A stretch of DNA of 64,000 bases from Alteromonas hispanica. Lineage in GTDB: Bacteria; Pseudomonadota; Gammaproteobacteria; Enterobacterales; Alteromonadaceae. A program made the position numbers and the translations under genes. The notes under the pieces were generated by a model, which did no database searches, had not been told where the DNA came from, and saw only the letters and a program-made list of their open reading frames with translations. The DNA lies in the NCBI RefSeq assembly GCF_010500915.1, contig NZ_JAAAWP010000004.1, positions 186,001 through 250,000 on the forward strand, given 5' to 3'. This document shows positions 17,813 to 26,173 of this stretch, piece after piece (the stretch's first letter is position 1; each line of letters begins with the position of its first letter).

Positions 17813-18918
17813 TCACCTTTTCCTAATTTCATATACTTTTCTCTAAATGCGCAGACCATTGTAGATACTGAGAACTTTTCTTCGAATCTGCGTATCGACT
17901 TTTCTGGCATAGCCATGAAGTTCTCACTCTTCAAAAGTCTGATAATAGCATTGCCAAAAGCGTCAGAGTTATTATTAGGAGTCACGAATCCGTTGTAGCC
18001 GCTCTTGATTACCTCGGCGTTGCCTCCCGCGTCTGTTACCACACATGGCTTGCTAAGGCTCATGGCCTCAAGAAGTGTCATAGATGTGCCTTCACTAAAA
18101 GAAGATAGTAAGAAAACATCAAATATATTCAGGTAGGGAGCGGGGTTCGATTGATAGCCAGTTAAGGTTACATTTTGACGAATACCCAAACGCTCGATTT
18201 TATCTTCTATGTTAGCTCTTTCCTCGCCGTCACCAACAATAACTAAATGAACGTTGGGGAACGCTTTTAGTACAAACGAGAAAGCGCTTAGCATCATAGT
18301 ATGGTTCTTAATTGGGTCGAACCTTGCAATGGTCCCCAATACTAAGCAGTCAGATGGTAAACCTATAGAGCGTTTTATTTCAGCAATATTCACTTCGTCA
18401 AGTTTCTTTAACGGCTCAATACCATTATATATAACATCAATTTTTGCTTGATTCAGGTTCTCATATTTTATTAAGGCGTTTTTTGTCGCCATAGATATCG
18501 AGGTAATATTAGATGTTAGTAACGACAAAAGTGGGTTGATTAGTTTTCGTTTCCATGTACCGAAATCGGGAAAGAACCTGCCGTGCTCTGTAAATATAAC
18601 TTTTGCAGGCGTAAGAGCACTCGCAAGTGCACCATACACCCAGGGAGTGTACTGGTGACAGTGCACAACATTAATTTTATTCCTCAAGATGTGCGCCCTA
18701 ATAGCAAATATAAGCTTCCAATCAAAACCTGCACGTCTGCTAAATTGGGAAATATTTACGCCTTTTTCTCGAAGCTGCTGTCCCCATGGCCCTAAAGGTG
18801 ACTCAATACAAAAAATCGACATATCAATTTCTGTATTGTTAAAAGACTCAACCAGACTTTTTATCACCATTTCAGTGCCGCCAATACGCATGTCGTAAGT
18901 TACATGAAGAACTTTCAC
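17809..18918 (-). CDS. Family 4 glycosyltransferase (XrtA-associated TIGR03088-like)
   Basis: A complete GT-B enzyme of 369 residues. The N-terminal MKVLHVTYDMRIGGTEMVI glycine turn and VVHCHQYTPWVYGALA are followed by VIFTEHGRFFPDF. The C-terminal lobe has VLGTIARFDPIKNHTMML, VGDGEERANIEDKI, VTLTGYQ and SSFSEGTSMTLLEAMSLSKPCVV with the E-x7-E donor pair. It resembles the second sugar transferase family seen in exosortase A loci. It overlaps both neighbours by four bases (ATGA), so it is the middle of a coupled trio with the sulfotransferase upstream and the transglutaminase-like gene downstream. Confidence 0.85.
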   Translation of the reverse strand: MKVLHVTYDMRIGGTEMVIKSLVESFNNTEIDMSIFCIESPLGPWGQQLREKGVNISQFSRRAGFDWKLIFAIRAHILRNKINVVHCHQYTPWVYGALASALTPAKVIFTEHGRFFPDFGTWKRKLINPLLSLLTSNITSISMATKNALIKYENLNQAKIDVIYNGIEPLKKLDEVNIAEIKRSIGLPSDCLVLGTIARFDPIKNHTMMLSAFSFVLKAFPNVHLVIVGDGEERANIEDKIERLGIRQNVTLTGYQSNPAPYLNIFDVFLLSSFSEGTSMTLLEAMSLSKPCVVTDAGGNAEVIKSGYNGFVTPNNNSDAFGNAIIRLLKSENFMAMPEKSIRRFEEKFSVSTMVCAFREKYMKLGKGE

Positions 18919-19754
18919 TTTTTTTGCCTAGCACGTCGCGCTTTTCTTAGCTGATATTGTAATTGGTACTCTCCAACTAGCGCCTGGTGAATCAAATAAC
19001 CGTACTTTTCAAGCGTCTTGGGGTGATGCGTTTGTTCTATTTCATTTAAAAAGTGTAGCTGCTGCATTAAGCTTTTACAGACGGCGTTTATAGTACCAAT
19101 TTGACGACGGCTTAACGTTCTTTTCCACTTATTAAGGCTGTTTTGATTTATAGGTTTACGAGTGTTTGCGTTGGAAGCATTTTGCGAAAACTCTAAGGGT
19201 TTTTGATGATAGTTAAGCATTAATTCATCATAGTCTACACCAATAAACTCTACTACGTCTTCCAAACAATCGACCGTGCTTTCTATTAAAGATTCGTATT
19301 TAAGAAGCAAGCACCTATCAGGGTAAACATTCAACAACGTGAGTTGGTGAGCTACTTCTTTCTTCCAGCGCAAAGCGCCGGTATAGGCGTTAGTACCTAA
19401 CCCCCAAGCATTTTCAATGTAGGAGGCAACTACTGCCCGCGGGTCTCGCACTAGAACAATGAACTTAGCATCAGGATAAGAGGCCGCTAACTCAAAGATA
19501 TGTGGTGTTAACATTGGGTCTTTCCAACCCCATCGCTTTTTCTTTTCTTGTAGCTCTTTTAAGTTAACGCCATGTGAGCACAATTTTTTAGCAATTCGTT
19601 CGTGAAGTTCTTCAGGAGCGTAGGGTTTATGAAACACTCCCCAGTCCCCCATTTCGTTCTGTATAAAGAGTTCCGGATGAGCAGAAAGCATTCGAGTTAG
19701 AAGTGTAGTACCGGAGCGCTGTGTACCTATAATAAAAATTGGCTTTTTAATCAC
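18915..19754 (-). CDS. Sulfotransferase family protein
   Basis: The N-terminus PIFIIGTQRSGTTLLTRML is the 5'-phosphosulfate-binding P-loop of PAPS-dependent sulfotransferases. FIVLVRDPRAVVASYIENAWGLG is the 3'-phosphate-binding motif with Arg and Ser. YPDRCLLLKYESLI is the usual following strand. The C-terminus is basic, with HQALVGEYQLQYQL and a lysine/arginine tail. The enzyme should transfer sulfate from PAPS to a sugar hydroxyl, giving a sulfated exopolysaccharide, which is common in marine bacteria. No PAPS-synthesis genes are in the window, so PAPS would come from general sulfate assimilation. Its stop overlaps the start of the next gene (ATGA). Confidence 0.87.
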   Translation of the reverse strand: MIKKPIFIIGTQRSGTTLLTRMLSAHPELFIQNEMGDWGVFHKPYAPEELHERIAKKLCSHGVNLKELQEKKKRWGWKDPMLTPHIFELAASYPDAKFIVLVRDPRAVVASYIENAWGLGTNAYTGALRWKKEVAHQLTLLNVYPDRCLLLKYESLIESTVDCLEDVVEFIGVDYDELMLNYHQKPLEFSQNASNANTRKPINQNSLNKWKRTLSRRQIGTINAVCKSLMQQLHFLNEIEQTHHPKTLEKYGYLIHQALVGEYQLQYQLRKARRARQKK

Positions 19755-20695
19755 TACTCGGAACGTCCTTTCACCATTATGTTGATGTTTTTCAGCATTA
19801 ATTCAAACATTACGAACTTCTTCCTAGCTGAACTTGGAGATTTGAATAACTCTAGCCAAATACGCCAAGATAATTGCTGCTTACCATTCACGACTTGCTT
19901 TGCCAACATGATTAGGTAGTCGTAATAAATCGCATCTCTTAAATTATGTTGCCTGAAAAGTTCATGAAGAAACTCCACATTTAGCTCTATGTGCTTCAAT
20001 TTTTTAGGCGACCGTGTCGTCATTATACTTCCACTTCTAAGCCGATAAAACAACACCTTGAGGTCTACGAATTCCACTTTGATAGAGTTGAACAAAAGTT
20101 CGTGGGTAAAAGGTACGTCTTCACATAGTCGCCCTGGGATAAAATTCATATTGTATTTTGTTAAGACTTCTCTACGGTAAACTTTGTCCCACGCGGTAAC
20201 GAAGTTGTAAAGCCTTCTCTTATAAAGCGCTTCCATATAAGTAAGGCTATTCACCGCACCTTTACCAATCATTGGGTTAGGTACTCTGTACATATTTTTC
20301 TTGACACCGGTGTCATCAACATACTGGTAGACATCGTATATAATAATATCTGCAGTTGTATTTCCCAAGCCTTCTAAGACTATGTTTAAATTTTCAGTAT
20401 GGAAGAAATCGTCGCTATCAATGAATATTACCCAGTCTCCAACCGAATGAGATAGACCAGTATTTCTCGCACAAGATAATCCTGAATTCTCTTGATTAAT
20501 AAGCGTGGTCTTATTTTTATATTTCTCTGCAAATAGAGAGGCTATCGAATTGGAGCTATCTGTGGACCCATCATCAATCAGTATAACCTCATAGTCACCT
20601 CTCTCAAGCGAATACAAACTCTCCAAACACTCAGTTAAATACTCTTCAACATTGTAAATAGGCACAACAAACGAAACTAAAATTGGAAAACTCAT
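19754..20695 (-). CDS. Family 2 glycosyltransferase, tandem paralogue A
   Basis: A GT-A enzyme of 313 residues: VSFVVPIYNVEEYLTECLESL, VILIDDGSTDSSNS, NQENSGLSCARNTGL and WVIFIDSDDFFH with the DSDD motif. The later half, FVTAWDKVYRREVL and RLCEDVPFTHEL, carries the catalytic-type ED pair. It is clearly related to the next upstream gene over its whole length: YNVEEYL, DDGSTD, SDDF, NMYR-PNP, FIPGR--EDV and GSIMT are shared at the same positions. A short basic C-terminal part follows. It touches the sulfotransferase gene with a one-base overlap. Confidence 0.86.
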   Translation of the reverse strand: MSFPILVSFVVPIYNVEEYLTECLESLYSLERGDYEVILIDDGSTDSSNSIASLFAEKYKNKTTLINQENSGLSCARNTGLSHSVGDWVIFIDSDDFFHTENLNIVLEGLGNTTADIIIYDVYQYVDDTGVKKNMYRVPNPMIGKGAVNSLTYMEALYKRRLYNFVTAWDKVYRREVLTKYNMNFIPGRLCEDVPFTHELLFNSIKVEFVDLKVLFYRLRSGSIMTTRSPKKLKHIELNVEFLHELFRQHNLRDAIYYDYLIMLAKQVVNGKQQLSWRIWLELFKSPSSARKKFVMFELMLKNINIMVKGRSE

Positions 20696-20715
20696 TTAGC
20701 ACCCAGCTTTTAAAT

Positions 20716-21645
20716 TCATAGAGGTTCGCCTATGATATTTTTGAACGCAAGAAAAACCAAAATCATGCGTTTCCTAAGACTTAAAGAGTTAGTAAAAAGT
20801 GACCAAAGTATTCTTTTATCAACTTTTACCTTTCCTTTTATAACTGTTCCTACTAGAAATACCAAATAGTCGTAGAAGACAGTATCTTTTACATTATTTA
20901 GCTTAAAAAATTTATTGAGCATGATAATGTTTTCTATAACATGACCTAGCTTGTTACGATTGTAAGCTGTCATAATACTCCCCTCACGATTTACCCTGTA
21001 AAACACTACCTTTAAATTAATGTATTCAATTTTTAAGTGAGAGAGTAGCAACGGTATTATAAAAGCAACATCCTCATGAATTCGTCCCGGAATAAATCTA
21101 ATAGCAAGCTTGTCTAGGGCGCTCTTTCGATAAGCTTTGTCCCAAACTGTCACAAAATTAAGAAGCTGTTTATCAAGTAGTGTTTTTGCATAAAGATTTG
21201 TGTCGACAATACCCTCGTTAGTAAAGGGGTTGGGCTCTCTATACATATTAAGCAATTTGCCATTGTCGTTGACGTACTTGTACGCATCGTATGCGATTAT
21301 ATCCGCTGTAGTTCGTTCACATTCTTCCAACACTTTACGTAGTGCAGAAGGGTCAACAAAATCATCACTATCAACGTATATTATCCATTCACCGTTAGCA
21401 CTATCTATTCCTTCGTTTCTTGCGTTGGCAATTCCCATGTTTTCTTGTCTAATAGTTCGGCAGATATTCGGGAACAACTCACAATAATGACGGGCAATAC
21501 CGCTAGAGCCATCAGTGGAACCGTCGTCAATTAATAGCACTTCAAAGGCATCACATTTTGTTTCAAATATACTTTTTAAACATTCGTCTAAGTAATCTTC
21601 AACATTAAAGAAAGGAACAACAATCGTTGCTAAAGGTTTTGTCAT
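20716..21645 (-). CDS. Family 2 glycosyltransferase, tandem paralogue B
   Basis: A GT-A enzyme of 309 residues: ATIVVPFFNVEDYLDECLKSI, VLLIDDGSTDGSSG, IRQENMGIANARNEGI and EWIIYVDSDDFVD. FVTVWDKAYRKSAL and RIHEDVAFIIPL match the same stretch of the neighbouring paralogue. The pair probably arose by tandem duplication and then diverged to use different donors or acceptors. It lies 20 bases upstream of paralogue A and 8 bases downstream of the GT8 gene, in one leftward operon. Confidence 0.86.
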   Translation of the reverse strand: MTKPLATIVVPFFNVEDYLDECLKSIFETKCDAFEVLLIDDGSTDGSSGIARHYCELFPNICRTIRQENMGIANARNEGIDSANGEWIIYVDSDDFVDPSALRKVLEECERTTADIIAYDAYKYVNDNGKLLNMYREPNPFTNEGIVDTNLYAKTLLDKQLLNFVTVWDKAYRKSALDKLAIRFIPGRIHEDVAFIIPLLLSHLKIEYINLKVVFYRVNREGSIMTAYNRNKLGHVIENIIMLNKFFKLNNVKDTVFYDYLVFLVGTVIKGKVKVDKRILWSLFTNSLSLRKRMILVFLAFKNIIGEPL

Positions 21646-21653
21646 AAATCACC

Positions 21654-22541
21654 TTAAAGCTTGAGTGTTAAATATATAAAATAATATAACTTTACGTAAA
21701 GAAAACGTATTGCATATTTTATGCTGGTTGTAATGTCGTAATCATTAATTATTGGGTAACTGTAAAACTCTCTAAACTTATCCTTAGCGGGGTGAGGATC
21801 TAAGGCTTTCCAAGGTTTTATACCAGAGGAGTAATGCATTATTTTTACGTTCGGGTAAACGCTTAAAATGCCTCTTCTCCGCAAACGATCAAACTTATGT
21901 ATTTTTCTGAGATAGAACGTTTGAAAGTTGAACTCAATGGGAAGTTGTAAAACTTTTCCATCAGCGACTATGTTAAAAACATCCTGATCGTGGAACATCA
22001 GCTTTTTAGCCTCATTTCTTATTACAAGATGTGCTTTTGAATAAAAGTCATTCTCGCGCATGAATTTTAAATTGAGGAGCATCATACCTGAGTTAAAATA
22101 AAAGAAATTTTTATCCACTTCCAACTCATCGTGCCGTTTAAAGAATGGGTTTTCGACTGCGGCAAGAAAGTAATTATCTAGGTTCAAATCAGTAAGTTCA
22201 GAAAGGCTGCCGGTTACAGCCATATCAGCGTCGAGATATAATACGGTATCGAGTTCTTCTAGAACTTTTACAAGTTCAATTTTGATAAACGCTGCACTAG
22301 ACACATGGTTTTTAGGTCCCACATTTTTAATTGAAACATCAGCTCTCTTAAAAACTAAATGAGTAAGCGCATCGCAACAACTCTGTAAAAGTGCAAGAGA
22401 GTCAGATGAGAGTTGCTTATAAACAACAAATACATTTTTTTGAAGACTTGGATTATGCTCCTGAAGCGTTTTGATTACCGCTGTTGCTGGCTTAACATAA
22501 TTATCATCCAAACATAATGCTACGTCCAAATCTCGTTTCAT
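21654..22541 (-). CDS. Family 8 glycosyltransferase
   Basis: The protein resembles GT8 retaining glycosyltransferases (LgtC/GspA type). DVALCLDDNYVKPATAVIKTL is the start of the fold. DTVLYLDADMAVTGSLSELTDL contains the DAD metal-binding motif. YFNSGMMLLNLKFMREN and FHDQDVFNIVADGKVLQLP give the NSG and DQD motifs. IMHYSSGIKPWKA is the C-terminal His/Gly motif that binds the donor diphosphate. The start at 22541 is chosen over an in-frame ATG at 22553 because a strong GAGGGG ribosome site lies just ahead of the inner ATG. It is the first gene of the leftward operon that ends with the O-ligase at 14809. Confidence 0.88.
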   Translation of the reverse strand: MKRDLDVALCLDDNYVKPATAVIKTLQEHNPSLQKNVFVVYKQLSSDSLALLQSCCDALTHLVFKRADVSIKNVGPKNHVSSAAFIKIELVKVLEELDTVLYLDADMAVTGSLSELTDLNLDNYFLAAVENPFFKRHDELEVDKNFFYFNSGMMLLNLKFMRENDFYSKAHLVIRNEAKKLMFHDQDVFNIVADGKVLQLPIEFNFQTFYLRKIHKFDRLRRRGILSVYPNVKIMHYSSGIKPWKALDPHPAKDKFREFYSYPIINDYDITTSIKYAIRFLYVKLYYFIYLTLKL

Positions 22542-23005
22542 TGAGCCCCTCATACAAAGTAAATTTTATTCAAGAATTCCCATGATAGCCCATTACGTGT
22601 AGTGTATAAATTCAGGGCTGAACCGGTGCACTCTTACCATAAAATTCATGATGACAGGAATTGATGAGAACAGGAAGCTTCGATATTGCTCTTTCCCTGA
22701 ACTAGTAACAGTGTCGATGTGAGGTTAGTCATATTATTCTGCCCGCTTTACATATAAAAGAATGTTGCAAATAATTCAGTGAACTGGGTAGCCGAAGATG
22801 GTTAACACTTTAATCTTGAAAAAAATAAACAATTAGTTGACTTCACTTTCGCTGGTTTAACGCATTAATATCAGTAAACTACATAAACGTCGAGCGGGGA
22901 TACAAGACAGCCCCTTGTTAAACGATAAATACAACAAGTATTAGTTGCAATAGCTATTTAGTAATGGTTGCAATAGTCTACAAAGCTAAAAGTGATGGAA
23001 ATGCT
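22542..23005. other. Long divergent regulatory region
   Basis: About 460 bases separate the GT8 gene and the aldolase gene, which are transcribed away from each other. No coding frame is convincing. It is AT-rich and should hold promoters for both operons. A JUMPStart-like word lies near 22777. A TTGTTA/TATTAG pair with an 18-base gap lies near 22916-22945, where it is flanked by a CTTGTT / AACAAG inverted repeat; this could be the aldolase operon promoter but is only a weak match. Confidence 0.4.
22777..22794 (+). promoter_or_regulatory. Possible JUMPStart/ops-like element
   Basis: The stretch CAGTGAACTGGGTAGCCG keeps the CAGTG-N2-CTGG-TAGC order of the JUMPStart element found ahead of polysaccharide operons. 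Its GGTAGC core is the heart of the ops site recognised by RfaH. It lies about 230 bases ahead of the aldolase start, in the direction of that operon. The match is partial, and no RfaH gene is in the window. Confidence 0.25.
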
Positions 23006-24601
23006 ATGAAAATATTAGATTGCACCTTGAGAGATGGTGGGTACTATAACAGCTGGAATTTCCCAAAGCCTGTAGTATTAAATTATCTTACGGCAATGGC
23101 TGCTGCAAAGGTAGATATAGTTGAGCTCGGACTTCGCTCGCTCAAAAATACAGGCTTTAAAGGCGCCTCTGCCTACACAACAGACTCATACATTAGCTCT
23201 TTGAATGTTCCGCAAACTTTAAATGTAGCCGTAATGATAAACGCTGCTGAATTAGTCGCAGCAAGCTCTTTAGAAGAAGCACTTGAAGAATTCTTTCCTT
23301 TAAACGCTAATGAGTCTCCTGTTGATGTTGTTCGTATTGCTTGCCATGTCAACGAGTTTACGGCGTCTTTGCCTGCAGCTTCATGGTTGAAGAGCAAAGG
23401 CTTTGTCGTCGGCTATAATTTAATGCAGGTAGCAGAACGGTCACGTGAGGAGGTCGAAGAATTAGCACGCGCTGCATCAGACTATCCTATTGATGCACTT
23501 TATTTCGCTGATTCAATGGGAAGCATGGGGCCTGAACAATGCAAGAAAATTATTTCTTGGCTACGCGCACATTGGCAAGGCGCTTTAGGTATTCATACCC
23601 ATGACAATATGGGTAAAGCATTACAAAACACCCTTACAGCGATAGAAGAAGGTGTAACATGGCTTGATGCCACTGTAACAGGTATGGGCCGTGGCCCTGG
23701 TAATGCTAGAACTGAAGAGCTTGCTATTGAAGTTGCGAACATGCGCGGCGAACAAATCAATCTTGTACCTCTTTTATCTGTAATTAAAAGTTACTTCCAG
23801 CCACTAAAGAATGAATGTGGTTGGGGTTCAAATCCATATTACTTCCTTTCTGGAAAATATGGTATTCACCCTACTTTTGTTCAAGAAATGCTGGCAGACC
23901 CTAGATTTGATGAAGAAGATATTCTTGCAACACTAGAGCATTTGCGCGTTGAAGGTGGTTCAAAGTTCAGTAAACATACTCTATATGCTACACGCAACTT
24001 CTATTCTAAAAAAGTTGAGGGATGCTGGTCACCTAAAACAGAGCTTTCAGGCAAAAACGTGCTTATTCTTGGTGCTGGACCGGGTCTGGAAGAGCATAGC
24101 AATGCTGTACAATCGTACATTGATAAGTATTCACCCGTTGTCATTGCTATGAATACCCAGTCTATTTTGCCCAATAATAAAATAGACCTACGCATAGCGA
24201 GTCACCCAGTAAGGCTTCTAGCAGATTGTGACAAGCACGCACTACTGCCGCAACCACTTATTGCGCCAGTAAAATCACTTCCTAATGATGTACTTGAATC
24301 ATTAGGTAACAAGCAATGTCTTGATTTCGGTTTACAGGTAGAAAAAGGGACATTCACTGTTGGCGAGACAAGCGCTGTATTACCTAACTCTCTTGTTATT
24401 AGTTACGCACTTGCGGTTGCTGCAGCTGGTGAATGCGAGCAAATCTACTTGGCTGGTTTTGATGGCTTTGGCGCCGCAGACAATCGTTCATTAGAAATGC
24501 AAAAAGTATTTAACTTGTTTACCGAAACAACAGGTAAATCACTGATATCGATAACAAACACCACTTATGATATTCCTTCAACTTCAGTGTACGGGTTGTA
24601 G
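23006..24601 (+). CDS. DRE-TIM (HMGL-like) aldolase fused to a Maf/DUF115/GT42-like domain
   Basis: The start at 23006 is preferred to an ATG at 22964, because the fold begins at once with MKILDCTLRDGG and a GGA element precedes it. That gives 531 residues. About residues 2-265 form a DRE-TIM metallolyase barrel. LDCTLRDGG (Arg9, Asp10) is the catalytic and metal motif, GIHTHDNMG (His197, His199) holds metal ligands, and GMGRGPGNARTEEL is the active-site loop. The family includes 4-hydroxy-2-oxovalerate aldolase, citramalate synthase and HMG-CoA lyase. From about residue 350 a second Rossmann-like domain begins at KNVLILGAGPG and ends with ALAVAAAGECEQIYLAGFDGFG. That pattern recalls Maf, DUF115 and GT42 sialyltransferases. 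The gene leads an operon with kdsB-like and HAD genes, pointing to synthesis of an ulosonic acid. Confidence 0.75.
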   Translation: MKILDCTLRDGGYYNSWNFPKPVVLNYLTAMAAAKVDIVELGLRSLKNTGFKGASAYTTDSYISSLNVPQTLNVAVMINAAELVAASSLEEALEEFFPLNANESPVDVVRIACHVNEFTASLPAASWLKSKGFVVGYNLMQVAERSREEVEELARAASDYPIDALYFADSMGSMGPEQCKKIISWLRAHWQGALGIHTHDNMGKALQNTLTAIEEGVTWLDATVTGMGRGPGNARTEELAIEVANMRGEQINLVPLLSVIKSYFQPLKNECGWGSNPYYFLSGKYGIHPTFVQEMLADPRFDEEDILATLEHLRVEGGSKFSKHTLYATRNFYSKKVEGCWSPKTELSGKNVLILGAGPGLEEHSNAVQSYIDKYSPVVIAMNTQSILPNNKIDLRIASHPVRLLADCDKHALLPQPLIAPVKSLPNDVLESLGNKQCLDFGLQVEKGTFTVGETSAVLPNSLVISYALAVAAAGECEQIYLAGFDGFGAADNRSLEMQKVFNLFTETTGKSLISITNTTYDIPSTSVYGL

Positions 24602-24603
24602 TT

Positions 24604-25353
24604 ATGAACAAAAACTTAACTTCTGCTGTGGTTATACCGGCTAGATTTGCTTCTAGCCGGTACCCTGGGAAGCCACTTGTTCCGTTACTTGGTAAACCGA
24701 TGATAATTTGGGTTGCGGAATTGGCGGAAAAAGCCGTTGGTAAAGAAAATGTATACATTGCGACCGACGATAACAGAATCAAAGATATTGCAGAGGCAAA
24801 GGGCTTTAAAGTTGTAATGACGGGAAAAGCCCTTACTGGCACAGACAGGATAGCTGAAGCCGCACAACAGGTTAATGCAGATATCATTGTGAATGTGCAG
24901 GGTGATGAACCCCTGGCCGATCCGCAAGATATTTTGAACATTATCTCTGAAAAACAGGCTTGTTTAGATATGGTCATCAATGGTTTTTGTTATCTGAATG
25001 AGAGCGAAGACCCACGAAATATCAATATACCTAAAGTTATAACGACCGAAGATAATAAGTTGATCTATATGTCGCGCGCTGCGCTCCCCGGGTATAAAGA
25101 AGCGACGAACGCACCAACAACCTACAAAAAGCAAGTTTGTATTTATGCTTTTACAAAAGAAGAACTAAAGAAGTATCAAGATTTCGGTCGTAAAAGTGAA
25201 TTAGAGCATTCAGAAGATATAGAAATTCTTCGGTTCTTAGAGCTTAACGTGGGCATAAAAATGATTGAAACCAAGCCAGGAAGTTACGCTGTAGATACTC
25301 CAGAAGATGTTGCTGTGGTAGAAGCGGCACTGACAAAGGCTATGTCCTCATGA
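24604..25353 (+). CDS. kdsB: KdsB-like CMP-ulosonate cytidylyltransferase
   Basis: The N-terminus VVIPARFASSRYPGKPLVPLLGKPMI is the CTP-binding signature of 3-deoxy-manno-octulosonate cytidylyltransferase. VYIATDDNRI, GTDRIAEAAQQ and IIVNVQGDEPL follow in the right order, and the C-terminus has SELEHSEDIEILRFLEL and AVDTPEDV. Length (249 residues) matches KdsB. The usual reaction is CTP plus Kdo giving CMP-Kdo. In this operon the substrate may be a different 3-deoxy-2-ulosonic acid made by the preceding aldolase. It is probably a second copy beside a housekeeping kdsB elsewhere, because the gene sits in an AT-rich accessory operon. It starts 3 bases after the aldolase stop, and its stop overlaps the HAD start (ATGA). 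Confidence 0.85.
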   Translation: MNKNLTSAVVIPARFASSRYPGKPLVPLLGKPMIIWVAELAEKAVGKENVYIATDDNRIKDIAEAKGFKVVMTGKALTGTDRIAEAAQQVNADIIVNVQGDEPLADPQDILNIISEKQACLDMVINGFCYLNESEDPRNINIPKVITTEDNKLIYMSRAALPGYKEATNAPTTYKKQVCIYAFTKEELKKYQDFGRKSELEHSEDIEILRFLELNVGIKMIETKPGSYAVDTPEDVAVVEAALTKAMSS

Positions 25354-26003
25354 CAATTGACATAACACAATATGACACCATCGCATTTGACTGCGATGGT
25401 GTCATTCTTGATTCTAATAAAGTTAAGACTCAAGCATTTTACAATGCTACTGTAGAATTTAACGAACCAGCTGCGCACGCATTGAAGCAATATCACATAG
25501 AAAATGGTGGTATCTCACGTTTTAAAAAGTTTGAGTGGGTTATCAAGAATTATCTCTCTCACCTAGATAAAGAAAGCACACTAGATAAATTACTAAAGAA
25601 CTACGCTAACGAAGTGAGTCATGGCTTGCGCACCTGTAAAATTAACCCTGCACTCAGTGATCTTAAAAAACTCAATGAAAGTGCAAATTGGCTCGTAGTC
25701 TCAGGGGGAGCGGAATCAGAATTACGGGAAATTTTTGCAGAAAGGGATTTAGAGAAGTTTTTCCCAAATGGAATATTTGGCAGCCCTGATAGTAAAGATG
25801 AAATATTCGCTCGAGAAATAGCTAACGGTAATATCAGTGGAAAATCTCTATTTATTGGTGATAGCAAGTACGATTTTTTTTCCTCAAAAGAGGCAGGCTT
25901 AGACTTCTTGTTCGTTGGAGCATGGACCGAAGTTGAAGATTGGAGGAACTTTTGTCTGTCCCAGTCAGCAACTTATATAGATTCATTGAATGCCCTTATT
26001 TGA
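25350..26003 (+). CDS. HAD-superfamily phosphatase, likely sugar-acid phosphatase
   Basis: The protein has the HAD motifs in order: IAFDCDGVILDS with nucleophile Asp14 and acid/base Asp16, WLVVSGGAESEL as motif II, and GKSLFIGDSKYDFFSS as motif IV. The helical cap between about residues 20 and 85 is of the phosphoglycolate-phosphatase type. It probably removes phosphate from the product of the preceding pathway, as KdsC or NeuC-associated phosphatases do, before or after the cytidylyltransferase step; order is inferred. The ATG overlaps the kdsB-like stop as ATGA. A perfect 14-base inverted repeat lies inside the first 60 bases of the gene. Confidence 0.8.
   Translation: MTIDITQYDTIAFDCDGVILDSNKVKTQAFYNATVEFNEPAAHALKQYHIENGGISRFKKFEWVIKNYLSHLDKESTLDKLLKNYANEVSHGLRTCKINPALSDLKKLNESANWLVVSGGAESELREIFAERDLEKFFPNGIFGSPDSKDEIFAREIANGNISGKSLFIGDSKYDFFSSKEAGLDFLFVGAWTEVEDWRNFCLSQSATYIDSLNALI
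25372..25405 (+). repeat. Perfect 14-bp hairpin inside the HAD gene
   Basis: ATGACACCATCGCA at 25372-25385 and TGCGATGGTGTCAT at 25392-25405 are exact reverse complements separated by six bases (TTTGAC). The hairpin starts 22 bases after the gene's ATG and covers the codons of the catalytic DxD motif. On mRNA it would be a very stable stem near the ribosome entry region, so it could slow translation of the HAD gene relative to kdsB. Confidence 0.8.
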
Positions 26004-26032
26004 AGCTCCTTACCTAAAAGAACCTGGTACCA

Positions 26033-26173
26033 TTGATTTTTAATTTATACTATATAAAGAAAAGAGAGTCGCATAACCATGACCTGTTTTATTTTTCTCA
26101 CTATTGTGAGTTAATTGAGGCCTTAAAGCTTACACAAGAAATAAAACTCCAATCAGATGGAAATAGAAAATGA
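26033..26173 (+). CDS. Possible small ORF or gene remnant between HAD and GT42-like genes
   Basis: A frame open from about 26018 and starting at a TTG at 26033 gives 46 residues. It ends with a TGA that overlaps the ATG of the next gene as ATGA, which is the junction style of this operon. The peptide has a coding-like composition (HDLFYFSHYCELIEALKL) but resembles nothing I know. No good ribosome site or ATG was found. It may be a decayed or frameshifted gene end rather than a real small protein. Confidence 0.22.
   Translation: MIFNLYYIKKRESHNHDLFYFSHYCELIEALKLTQEIKLQSDGNRK

Noticed and set aside
24519-24980. A 153-codon open frame antisense to the kdsB-like gene
   Set aside because: The plus-strand gene has clear family motifs throughout; the antisense peptide is Ala/Ser/Leu-rich with no motif.
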